In this document: positions 8,283 through 15,615 of the stretch, piece after piece
Layout of the letters: every line of letters begins with the position of its first letter
How positions within the stretch are numbered: position 1 is the first letter of the stretch
Assembly (NCBI RefSeq): GCF_019083965.1
Contig: NZ_JAHRCY010000012.1
Span: 186,001 to 250,000 of the forward strand
DNA length: 64,000 nt
Direction: 5' to 3'
Origin: Catellatospora tritici
GTDB lineage: Bacteria > Actinomycetota > Actinomycetes > Mycobacteriales > Micromonosporaceae
Program-made: the position numbers and the translations under genes
Notes under the pieces: model-generated
The model's input: only the letters and a program-made list of their open reading frames with translations
Told to the model about the DNA's origin: nothing
Database searches by the model: none

Positions 8283-8305
8283 GTCGCAGTGACTCACACT
8301 GCGAC
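8283..8305. promoter_or_regulatory. Palindromic operator of the exporter gene
   Basis: GTCGCAGTG (8283-8291) and CACTGCGAC (8297-8305) form perfect 9-bp arms around ACTCA. Its size and position about 100 bp upstream of the GTG start suit a TetR-family dimer. The role is inferred. Confidence 0.6.
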
Positions 8306-8584
8306 ATGTTCCGTCAGACGTCATCCCGTTTTCGCCTGGCAGCCGAACCGGCTCGCCGAGGTCGCCGAAGGGCGTGCCGGCATCACGGTAAACATCACTA
8401 AAAGTAACCGTATCGAGGCTCGTCAACCTCGAGTTTGCCGCCCCTCACTCAATGCCACGTCAGCAGCCGACGCGCCCTCGGCGCCATCAGCCAGGGGCGA
8501 AGTGAATGCCAAATCTCCGGGAACGCTCCCAGAATCGAGGGTGACCTATTGACCGTCCCGAGTGGATGCCATACCGTACGGCTT

Positions 8585-8598
8585 GGTAAGCGCTTACC
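8585..8598. promoter_or_regulatory. LacI-type operator upstream of pectate lyase
   Basis: GGTAAGCGCTTACC is a perfect 14-bp palindrome with the central CG of LacI/GalR-family sites. It lies 79 bp before the pectate lyase start, which fits sugar-responsive repression. No LacI gene is in the window. Confidence 0.6.
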
Positions 8599-8676
8599 CG
8601 ATTACGCACCGTACCCGACCCGCTCCCTCGTCCTCACCGCCAAATCGGATCATTGGCGGACCCTACGGAGGAACCC

Positions 8677-9945
8677 ATGCAACCGTCCCCATCCGCCCGG
8701 ACGCGGCGGCCCCGCCTGCGCCTGGCACTCGCGATCACCACGGTCGCGACCGTCGTCGGCGGCGTCGCCCTGGCCTCGACGATGCCGGCGTCGGCCGCCA
8801 CCATCGACCTCAGCGCCTACTACCAGCTGGTCAACGTGTTCAGCGGCAAGGCGATCGAAGGCAGCAACGGCACGGTCGTCCAGCGCACGCCGGACAGCGC
8901 GGCGTCCAACCAGCAGTTCCAGTTCCTCGACATGGGCAGCGGCTACTACCGCCTCAAGTCGAAGGCAAGCGGCAAGGTCATCGAGATCGCCGGCGGCAGC
9001 ACCGCCGACGGCGCGACCGTCCAGATGAACTCCGGCGCCGGCAGCACCGCCTACTACCAGCAGTTCTCGCTACTGGACAACGGCAACAACGTGGTCCGGT
9101 TCAAGAACCGCAACAGCGGTAAGGCGCTCGATGTGTGGGAGTGGTCGTCGGCCGACGGCGCCCGCATCTCGCAGTTCCAGGACCTCAACGGCACCAACCA
9201 GCAGTTCCGCCTCGTCAAGGCGGGCAGCGGCGGCAACCCGACGCCTACCCCGACCGGCGGCACCGGCGGCCCGAGCACCACCTGGCCGACGTCGGCCGGC
9301 TCGGTGAGCATCTCCGGCACGGTCAGCGTCTCCGGCACCTTCGACGGCGGCATGAAGACCTACTGCTGCATGGGCGACGGCGGCCAGGGCGAGAGCCAGG
9401 ACCCGATGTTCAAGCTGGCCAACGGCGCCACGCTGCAGAACGTCATTCTCGGCTCGCCCGCCGGCGACGGCGTGCACTGCGAGGGCACCTGCACGCTCAG
9501 GAACGTGTGGTGGAACGACATCGGCGAGGACGCCGCCACCTTCAAGGGCACCGGCAACGGCACGTCGTACGTCATCGGCGGCGGCGCCCGGTCGGGCAGC
9601 GACAAGGTGTTCCAACACAACGGCAACGGCACCGTGAGCATCAGCGGCTTCTACCTGAAGGGCGCCGGCAAGCTCTACCGCGCCTGCGGCAACTGCTCCA
9701 GTTCGTACCAGCGTCACGTCAAGATTGACAACGTCATCCTGGACGACATCGACATGGTCGCCGGGATCAATGTCAACTGGGGCGACACCGCGACCATCAC
9801 GCGGGTCAGGCTGCTCAACAGCTCCAGCGCCGTCGTGTGCGGCAAGTACAACGGCGTGCCGAAGGGCAGCGAGCCGACCTACCTCGGCGAAGGCTGGAAC
9901 GACAGCAACTGCGAGGTCAGGGAGAGCGACATCACCTACGGATAG
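8677..9945 (+). CDS. Secreted pectate lyase (PL3) with N-terminal ricin-type lectin domain
   Basis: 422 residues from the ATG at 8677, which has GGAGGA five nt upstream. A signal peptide with a basic start (RTRRPRLR) and a hydrophobic core ends near the ASA residues at about 39-41. Residues about 45-180 form a ricin-B-like (CBM13) domain with repeated QQFQF/QQFRL and SGKVIEI/SGKALDVW motifs. After a Gly/Pro/Thr linker comes a parallel beta-helix of the PL3 pectate lyase type, with the Cys-rich segments TYCCMGDGG, VHCEGTCTLRNVWW and YRACGNC. Predicted role: binding and beta-elimination cleavage of pectate outside the cell. A LacI-type operator is upstream and an intrinsic terminator follows, so it is a one-gene unit. 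Confidence 0.92.
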   Translation: MQPSPSARTRRPRLRLALAITTVATVVGGVALASTMPASAATIDLSAYYQLVNVFSGKAIEGSNGTVVQRTPDSAASNQQFQFLDMGSGYYRLKSKASGKVIEIAGGSTADGATVQMNSGAGSTAYYQQFSLLDNGNNVVRFKNRNSGKALDVWEWSSADGARISQFQDLNGTNQQFRLVKAGSGGNPTPTPTGGTGGPSTTWPTSAGSVSISGTVSVSGTFDGGMKTYCCMGDGGQGESQDPMFKLANGATLQNVILGSPAGDGVHCEGTCTLRNVWWNDIGEDAATFKGTGNGTSYVIGGGARSGSDKVFQHNGNGTVSISGFYLKGAGKLYRACGNCSSSYQRHVKIDNVILDDIDMVAGINVNWGDTATITRVRLLNSSSAVVCGKYNGVPKGSEPTYLGEGWNDSNCEVRESDITYG

Positions 9946-9971
9946 GCGGCACGCCTGACCCAGCACGCGCC

Positions 9972-10005
9972 AAAGGGGCGCCCACCGACCAGCGGGCGCC
10001 CCTTT
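9972..10005 (+). terminator. Hairpin terminator after pectate lyase
   Basis: AAAGGGGCGCCC (9972-9983) pairs perfectly with GGGCGCCCCTTT (9994-10005) around a 10-nt loop, 27 bp after the stop codon. The arms begin with A and end with T, so it may work in both directions. Confidence 0.85.
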
Positions 10006-10148
10006 CAGTGCATTGCGCGTGCGGCGTCTTGTCGATCACCGGTACGGCGGCGTGACCATGCCATCTGTTTGGCGAGGTGATCTGCCGCTGGTTAGCGCCG
10101 TAGTCGAAGATGATGCGCATACGCGCGCCCCTCCGCCTGGGCACACCT

Positions 10149-11114
10149 TCACGCGGCGTGGCTGCGGTCGGTGACCGCCTCGGCGACTCGGGTCAGCCAG
10201 TGCAGGTCGTTGGCTCGGGATTCGGGACTGGCGGCAGGGTTGAGGATGCTGCGCAGGAATTCGGCGACTTCGTCGAGGTGCCGCTCGCTGCGGTAGTAGC
10301 TGAGCATGGCCTGGTCCGGTTCCAGAGGCCCGTAGCCCTGACGAAAGAGCGCGGCCCGGTGCGCGTTGATCGGGTGCTCGCCGAAGTCCTGGCTGTAGAC
10401 GAACATCAGGTCCCGCTCGCGCGGGGCCAGGATCGGCGCGTCCCAGTCCACGACATGGAGCGGGCCGTCGCCGTCGGCGAGCATGTTGGCGGGGTGGATG
10501 TCGGCGTGGCAGATGACGTGCTGACCTGCCGTCACGCGGGAGGCGAGGTCGTCGACCGTGTCCGACAACCGGCGCAGATCGGCACCGTACCGCTGCCAGA
10601 ATGCGCCGAGGATCTCGCTCGCCGCCGCTTGTGCACTGAGCATCCGCAACCGCTCGCCCGCGCTCGACTGGAAGGTCTCGGTGGGCAGGACGGCGGCGAC
10701 CTCGGCACTCGGCGAGACCGCGTGCAGCCGACCCAGGAACTCGCCATATTCGATCCACTGGCGGTCGGTGAGGCCGCGGCTCCACAGACTGCCACCATCA
10801 TGGAACGGGTAGAGCAGCAGCCGGTAGTCGCCGAACGCGTGACCCGTCCCGCCGGCCGGCGGGTCGATCGGCGCCACCACCTGCGTGACCCCCTGCGCCC
10901 TGAGAAAGCCTGGCAACAGCACGGCTGCCGGCGCGAAGTCCCCGCGACGCAGCTTGAGGAAGTAGCGCTCACCGTCGGATGCGTCGATCCGGTACGCCCA
11001 GGCCTGGCCGTCCAGCCCGACCGGCAGGAACACGAGATCGGCGACGTCCACGGCCCAGGTGGCGGCCACCTCGGCCGCCAGCGAAAACTCATCTATGCCA
11101 GGCTTGTCGATCAT
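10149..11114 (-). CDS. Aminoglycoside phosphotransferase family kinase, APH(9)-like
   Basis: 321 residues with the APH/choline kinase fold. The catalytic loop reads HVICHADIHPANML (the Brenner-type HxDxxxxN motif), and the metal-binding segment reads VVDWDAPILAPRERDLMF. That second motif, DWD followed by APRERDLMF, is close to spectinomycin phosphotransferase APH(9) as I recall it. The N-lobe has YFLKLRRG, probably the ATP-anchoring lysine. The protein should transfer phosphate from ATP to a small hydroxylated substrate; an antibiotic is possible but an unrelated metabolite is equally possible. It lies 77 bp downstream of, and in the same direction as, an MFS transporter. Confidence 0.85.
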   Translation of the reverse strand: MIDKPGIDEFSLAAEVAATWAVDVADLVFLPVGLDGQAWAYRIDASDGERYFLKLRRGDFAPAAVLLPGFLRAQGVTQVVAPIDPPAGGTGHAFGDYRLLLYPFHDGGSLWSRGLTDRQWIEYGEFLGRLHAVSPSAEVAAVLPTETFQSSAGERLRMLSAQAAASEILGAFWQRYGADLRRLSDTVDDLASRVTAGQHVICHADIHPANMLADGDGPLHVVDWDAPILAPRERDLMFVYSQDFGEHPINAHRAALFRQGYGPLEPDQAMLSYYRSERHLDEVAEFLRSILNPAASPESRANDLHWLTRVAEAVTDRSHAA

Positions 11115-11191
11115 GGCCGCGAGCGTCGCAGGCTCGCCGTACGGCTGGCAACAGATTTTCGCCCGACGAGCCTCTACCGGCCTACGGCTGT

Positions 11192-12586
11192 CTAGCGGCT
11201 GCCGACGGACTCCGGCAGCGACACGTCGGCCTGGCGGAGCGACGACGTATCGGTCCCTTCTTCGGCATCGCTGCCGGAGGCGCGAGCGTCGGCCAGCACG
11301 TCCGCGGGGACGTGCCGCTCGAGGAACCGTCGAGCCAGCCGGGTCGACGGGTGGATGCCGATAGTGGCCACCAGGATGATGCCGGCGATCACCAGCCAGC
11401 CGGCAGCGCCCCAGTTCAACGCGAGAAAGGTGTACACCGCCGGCGCCCAGACCTTACCGAGGGTGCCACTCAGTTCGGCCGCGCCCTGGTAGGCGCCGCG
11501 CTGGCGCGGGTCCATCAGCTCGGCTTCGAAGGACCAGCTCGCCGCCGAGAGGTAGAGCTCGGCCCCCGTCACCGTGACGTGGCCCAGCCAGACCAGGAAG
11601 ATCGTCACCCAGCCGACAGTGTCGTGCGTCGCGAGCGTGATCAGGCAGGACAGTACGAAGAAGGTGGAGGACAACCGAATCGCCTTGAGCGCGGTCGGCA
11701 AGTCCCTGACGCCGCGGGAGGTGACCATCGGCAGGAAAATGCACATCACCGTGTTGGTGGCGAACAGGAAGGCCAGCACCACGCGCGGGGCGTCGGTCCG
11801 CTCGACCAGCCAGAGCGGAATGACGACGTTGAGCAGCACCTGGTTGGTCCAGAACACCCCGCCGAAGAATGTGGTGAGCAGCCAACCAGGGTTGTGCAGC
11901 GGGCCCGGTCCGGGGATGCGCACCTTGCGCTCTGCCGGGCTGCGTTCGTCGTGCGAAGCCCGTGGCAGCCGGGTGACCGCGGCCGCATTGACCAGGAAGG
12001 CCGCGGCGGTGAACCAGGGCAGTGCGTGCAGCACGTCGTTGGAGTGGAACGCGAGCGCGATACCACCCATCACTGAGCCAAGCGTGAAGCCGAGGTTCAG
12101 CGCGGAGTACATGTAAGCACGTGACTTCACCCGCTCGTCTGGTGGCAGCACATCGATCGTGTATGCCCCGTACGCGGCGCCGCCGAGGGCACCGATCACC
12201 TCCATGCAGACGGCCATGGCGACGTAGCCCTTGAAATCGGTGATGACCGGCCAGACCGCGAACATCGCCGCCTGCCCGGCGGCGCTGACCGCCCACATCT
12301 TCTTCGGCCCGAAGCGGTCGACCAGCTTGCCCATCGGCACGGCGGCAAGGAAGGCGGCGATGCCGGCGAGCGTCAGGCCGAGGCCGACCTGGGCAGCGGT
12401 CAGCCCGACGATCTTGGTGAAGAACACCGCCGATCCGGTCATGAACGTGCCCTGGCCGAGCGCGAAGAGCAGCGACTGCACGGACAGGCGGCCGGCCAGC
12501 GGCGACGGCGGGCGGGCACGGCCAAGGAGGGCTGAGAGCGTCACCTGAGGGATTCTGGAGGGGCGGTATGACGGTTGTCGCGCCAT
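11192..12586 (-). CDS. MFS transporter
   Basis: 464 residues with about 12 transmembrane helices. The motif A loop reads GKLVDRFGPKKMW and the central basic loop separates the two six-helix halves. The ATG at 12586 follows GGAGGGTAA, a good ribosome binding site. The C-terminal 45 residues are a hydrophilic tail rich in Asp, Glu and Ser. Motifs do not define the substrate. It precedes an APH(9)-like kinase gene in the same direction, so export of the compound modified by that kinase, or import of its substrate, is possible. Confidence 0.85.
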   Translation of the reverse strand: MARQPSYRPSRIPQVTLSALLGRARPPSPLAGRLSVQSLLFALGQGTFMTGSAVFFTKIVGLTAAQVGLGLTLAGIAAFLAAVPMGKLVDRFGPKKMWAVSAAGQAAMFAVWPVITDFKGYVAMAVCMEVIGALGGAAYGAYTIDVLPPDERVKSRAYMYSALNLGFTLGSVMGGIALAFHSNDVLHALPWFTAAAFLVNAAAVTRLPRASHDERSPAERKVRIPGPGPLHNPGWLLTTFFGGVFWTNQVLLNVVIPLWLVERTDAPRVVLAFLFATNTVMCIFLPMVTSRGVRDLPTALKAIRLSSTFFVLSCLITLATHDTVGWVTIFLVWLGHVTVTGAELYLSAASWSFEAELMDPRQRGAYQGAAELSGTLGKVWAPAVYTFLALNWGAAGWLVIAGIILVATIGIHPSTRLARRFLERHVPADVLADARASGSDAEEGTDTSSLRQADVSLPESVGSR

Positions 12587-12813
12587 TTACCCTCCGAGAG
12601 GACCGGCCCTGAGTGTTACTGCTGGTGCACGGTGCGGCCCTGGTCATCGCCGCCGGCGCGGTCGAGGAAGGCCGCGGCCTGGCTCGGCGACGCCTGCTGC
12701 GCTCCCGCCTCGGCGCTTCGGCCGGGACGGGCTGAGGCCACCTGCGCTGACGGCTGCTGTGACACGAACCCACGAGGTAGCGTCGCGAGCAAGGTGGCCG
12801 GTTTGGAGGAGTT

Positions 12814-13143
12814 GTGACCGCAGGACAGGTTGTTCAGGTCGTCACGACCGTCGACTCGCGCGCGGCCGCGGACGTGCTGGCCACCGTCACCGTCGAGGCT
12901 CGGGCCGCCGCGTGTGCCCAGGTCGACGGGCCGATCAGGAGCACCTACCGGTGGCAGGGCGCCGTGGAGTCGGCGGAGGAATGGCGGATCACCTTCAAGA
13001 CCACCGCCGCCGCGTACCCCCGGCTGGAGGCCATCATCAGGGACAACCACTCCTATGACGTGCCCGAGATCCTGTGCACCGACGTGACGACCGGCCACCC
13101 CGCATACCTCGCGTGGGTGGCCGGTGAGGTCAGTGCGGGCTGA
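12814..13143 (+). CDS. cutA: CutA-like divalent cation tolerance protein
   Basis: 109 residues, the usual CutA length, with family motifs in order: VVTTVDSRAAADVLA, RAAACAQVDGPIRSTYRWQG, EEWRITFKTT, and the C-terminal HSYDVPEILCTDVTTGHPAYLAWV. CutA1 forms a trimer of ferredoxin-like folds; its link to copper tolerance in Escherichia coli is genetic and its molecular role is unsettled. The GTG start follows TTGGAGGA at good spacing. It is convergent with, and 6 bp from, the secreted peptidoglycan-binding gene. Confidence 0.93.
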   Translation: MTAGQVVQVVTTVDSRAAADVLATVTVEARAAACAQVDGPIRSTYRWQGAVESAEEWRITFKTTAAAYPRLEAIIRDNHSYDVPEILCTDVTTGHPAYLAWVAGEVSAG

Positions 13144-13149
13144 CGCCCG

Positions 13150-13977
13150 TCAGGCGCGCTGGTACTCCTCCCAGGTCAGCTTCGGCTCGACCACCGGACC
13201 GTCGTCAGGAGCCTTGTTGGCCAGCCCGTTGAGGCCCAGGTAGTAGTCACCGGCCTGGTTGCGGGCCGGGGTCGACAGGTCGGTGTCGGCCAGCGCGATC
13301 GCGTGGATGTGGTACGGCCAGTCGCCCTGGGCGGGCGTACGCACCCAGGCCGCGAACCCGACCTGCCGTAGCCGCCGGGCCACGGTGGTCCGCTGCGTCG
13401 CCGACATGCCGCTGACCGAGATGTCCAGTGCCCCGCCGCCGTCGTGGGTGCCCGCCGACGTCGGATCGTTACCCGGACTGTACGAACCCTGGTCGAACGC
13501 CAACTGGAACCCGAGCAGCCGCTCGGCCTCCAGCACCATCGCCTTGGTGCGGGCGTTCACGGGCACACCCCGAAACGTCGAACGCGCCCCGGGCGAGATG
13601 GACTTGATGACGGTGTACCGCTGGTCGCCGAGCAGCCGCAGTGAGGTGGGTCCGGGCAGACCGGTCGCGTCGAGTCCGGTGTAGCCCAGCGACCGCTGGT
13701 AGGCGGCGTACGCGTCGATCGTCTTGGTGCCGAAATGCCCGTCGACGTAGGTCGCCGCGAGCAGGCCCAGGTCCCGCAGCGCCCGCTCCACCAGCAGCAC
13801 GCTGTCCTTGCTGCCCGGCGTGATGGCCGTGTCGGCCCGTCGCGGGTCGATCTGCGCGGCCTTGACGACCGCCTCCATGTCGACCGTGGGCAGCGCGGCC
13901 AGGACCGGTGCCGCCCACGTTCCGGCAGCCAGGGCGCACACCAGCCCCACCGTCGCCAGGCGTCTCCTCGTGGTCAT
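13150..13977 (-). CDS. Secreted peptidoglycan-binding protein with M15-like C-terminal domain
   Basis: 275 residues from the ATG at 13977, preceded by GGGAGG; an upstream in-frame ATG at 14019 has none. A signal peptide (MTTRRRLATVGLVCALAAG) ends at about AALA. Residues about 55-120 look like a peptidoglycan-binding type 1 domain (ALRDLGL, VDGHFGTKTIDAYAAYQRS). The C-terminal part has GTHDGGGALDISV and WPYHIHAI, which match the metal-ligand layout of M15/D-Ala-D-Ala carboxypeptidase-like domains (HxxxxALD and HIH). Predicted to act on or bind cell wall peptides outside the membrane. Confidence 0.8.
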   Translation of the reverse strand: MTTRRRLATVGLVCALAAGTWAAPVLAALPTVDMEAVVKAAQIDPRRADTAITPGSKDSVLLVERALRDLGLLAATYVDGHFGTKTIDAYAAYQRSLGYTGLDATGLPGPTSLRLLGDQRYTVIKSISPGARSTFRGVPVNARTKAMVLEAERLLGFQLAFDQGSYSPGNDPTSAGTHDGGGALDISVSGMSATQRTTVARRLRQVGFAAWVRTPAQGDWPYHIHAIALADTDLSTPARNQAGDYYLGLNGLANKAPDDGPVVEPKLTWEEYQRA

Positions 13978-14114
13978 CCGGCCTCCCCACAGCGAGGCAA
14001 GCCCGAGCTTCGGACTCACCTGTGTCGATGTCGGGATGAAGGTAGACCGGGGTGCTACACGGGCGGTACAAGGTCACTACAGCTCGCCATACGCGTGGCT
14101 GCGCGGCCGCGCGG

Positions 14115-15146
14115 TCACAGCCAGTCGTTGCGCTTGAAGACCGTGTAGAGCAGGGCCGACAACGCCGCGATGAGGGCGGTGGAGACCAGCACCCCCCAGT
14201 GGGTGCCGTAGCCCGGGTAGGGCAGGTTCTGGCCGTAGAAACCGGTGATCGCGGTCGGGACGGCGATGATCGCGGCCCAGCTGGTCACCTTCTTCATGAT
14301 CATGTTCATGCGGTTGGCCTGGATGGTCAGATTGGTCTCCGCCGTCGTGGCGGCCAGGTCCCGCAGGGACTCCGTCCATTCCGTCACTCGCAGGACGTGG
14401 TCGTAGACATCCTGGTAGTACGGTGCCATCGCCGCGTCGACGACGTGCAGGTCCCGACGCATCAGCGTGTTGAGCACCTCCCGCATCGGCAGCACCACCC
14501 GCCGCAGGACGACCAGGTTCCGGCGTAGCTGGAACGAGCGTCGCTGCACCGTCCGGATCTGCGCGCGGCGCTCGTCGAACAGCAGCTCCTCCAGGCTCTC
14601 GATGCCGTCGTCGAGCTGCTGCACGGCCAGGAAGTGGCCGTCGACGAGGTGGTCGAGCAGCCCGTGCAGCAGGAACGAGACGCCGTGCCGGCCCAGGTCG
14701 GCCGCGGTGTCCCAGCGGGCCAGGACCGGTGCCATGTCGAACCCGTCGTCCTTGCGGACGGTGATCAGTGCCCGCTCGGTGACGAACACCGCGATCTCGC
14801 TTACCGCCAGCGTCGTCGCCTCACGGTCGAGCGCGACCGCGTAGGCGCTGAGGAACAGGTGCGAGGCGTAGCGGTCGAGCTTCGGCCGCTCCGACTCCTG
14901 CAACGCGTCCTCGACCGCCAGCTCGTGCAGCCCGCATGCCCGCTCCAGCAGGTGGAAGTCGGCCGGAGTCGGCCGACACAGGTCCAGCCAAACCACCGCG
15001 GCCGGATCCATCAGATACGCGGAGATGTCGGTGATGGGGAAGTCGCGCAGCACACATGTGCCGTCGCGGTAGAGCCGGGTCTGGGTGTGCGCGCTCATCC
15101 CCACGGACGGGCTGCCGCCCGCACCCGCGGAGCCGTCCGGTGTCAT
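14115..15146 (-). CDS. corA: CorA-family divalent metal transporter with variant GQN signature
   Basis: 343 residues with the CorA layout: a mixed alpha/beta cytoplasmic domain, a long coiled helix (about 190-275), and two C-terminal transmembrane helices. The signature loop after TM1 is YGQNLPYPGYGTHWG. Classical CorA has GMN, so Met is replaced by Gln here; this may alter ion selectivity, though I believe similar variants occur in actinobacterial homologues. The last residues, VFKRNDWL, resemble the usual basic CorA tail. Start is ATG at 15146, three bases after the stop of a small upstream gene, suggesting a two-gene operon. An alternative start is residue 17. Confidence 0.88.
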   Translation of the reverse strand: MTPDGSAGAGGSPSVGMSAHTQTRLYRDGTCVLRDFPITDISAYLMDPAAVVWLDLCRPTPADFHLLERACGLHELAVEDALQESERPKLDRYASHLFLSAYAVALDREATTLAVSEIAVFVTERALITVRKDDGFDMAPVLARWDTAADLGRHGVSFLLHGLLDHLVDGHFLAVQQLDDGIESLEELLFDERRAQIRTVQRRSFQLRRNLVVLRRVVLPMREVLNTLMRRDLHVVDAAMAPYYQDVYDHVLRVTEWTESLRDLAATTAETNLTIQANRMNMIMKKVTSWAAIIAVPTAITGFYGQNLPYPGYGTHWGVLVSTALIAALSALLYTVFKRNDWL

Positions 15147-15149
15147 CGG

Positions 15150-15410
15150 CTACAGGTACTGTCCGCTGGCGGCGCTGTCGGTCCTGCCCACACGAGCGGA
15201 AACGATGTTGGCAGAATTGATCACCACACCGGCGACCTGCGACTCGCGATCGAACCTGGCCTGGGTCAACACCAGACTCCGGCGTTCGTCGATCGACGCG
15301 GCGATCGCGTTCACCGCCTCCTGCTCGCTGACGAAGTCGTGACTGAGCACCGTTATGTCCTCACCTCCGACTGGATGGAACCTGAGGATCAGTTCGACCG
15401 ATTCCGGCAT
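15150..15410 (-). CDS. Small protein of unknown function coupled to CorA
   Basis: About 86 residues, soluble, with alternating hydrophobic positions (VELILRFHPVGG, ITVLSHDF, RRSLVLTQARF) and a conserved-looking VVINSANIVSARVG near the C-terminus. No family is recognised. The frame is open to an upstream ATG at 15428; the start at 15410 is preferred because GGAAGG lies about 10 nt before it. Its stop is three bases from the corA start, so a shared mRNA is very likely. It could be a regulatory or accessory subunit of the transporter, but only linkage supports that. Confidence 0.55.
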   Translation of the reverse strand: MPESVELILRFHPVGGEDITVLSHDFVSEQEAVNAIAASIDERRSLVLTQARFDRESQVAGVVINSANIVSARVGRTDSAASGQYL

Positions 15411-15507
15411 GACCCCACGTCCTTCCATCCGCGCCGCCCCGCCGGCTCCGGACCGGTGCCGTCCGTCGCGTACGCCTCGCCGGACCGAGGGAGCAATCGC
15501 TCATGTC

Positions 15508-15546
15508 ATTACTTATCCATCCTCTCACCTATCCGGATTACTTATC
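15508..15546 (-). promoter_or_regulatory. Direct repeats upstream of the corA operon
   Basis: On the minus strand GATAAGTAAT occurs at 15546-15537 and again at 15517-15508, with a degenerate GGATAGGTGA between them. The repeats are 29 bp apart in an AT-rich patch about 100 bp before the small gene. A regulator or sigma-factor site is possible. Confidence 0.45.
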
Positions 15547-15565
15547 TCCGCTGCCCGTATTGATC

Positions 15566-15600
15566 GGACCGCCGCGGCACTCGGCTACCGCGGGCGGTCC
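15566..15600 (-). terminator. Hairpin terminator of the sulfatase gene
   Basis: GGACCGCCGCGG (15566-15577) pairs with CCGCGGGCGGTCC (15588-15600) with one bulged base and a 10-nt loop, just after the sulfatase stop codon on the minus strand. Confidence 0.6.
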
Positions 15601-15615
15601 TCGGTCGGTCGGCGG

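Larger units (their letters stand above)
8182..8676. other. 495-bp divergent intergenic region
   Basis: It separates the minus-strand exporter from the plus-strand pectate lyase. It holds the 23-bp palindrome at 8283-8305, a possible minus-strand promoter (TTGTCG and TAGGCA, 16 nt apart, at about 8245-8275), and the LacI-type operator at 8585-8598. Between 8310 and 8580 I see no convincing gene; the short open frames there lack ribosome binding sites. Confidence 0.6.

Noticed and set aside
8289..8552. Short 87-codon frame upstream of the pectate lyase
   Set aside because: It begins within the exporter operator, has no ribosome binding site and its translation is not protein-like.
12587..12813. 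Possible small gene between the MFS gene and cutA
   Set aside because: Short open frames here have no ribosome binding site or recognisable pattern; the region probably holds only divergent promoters.
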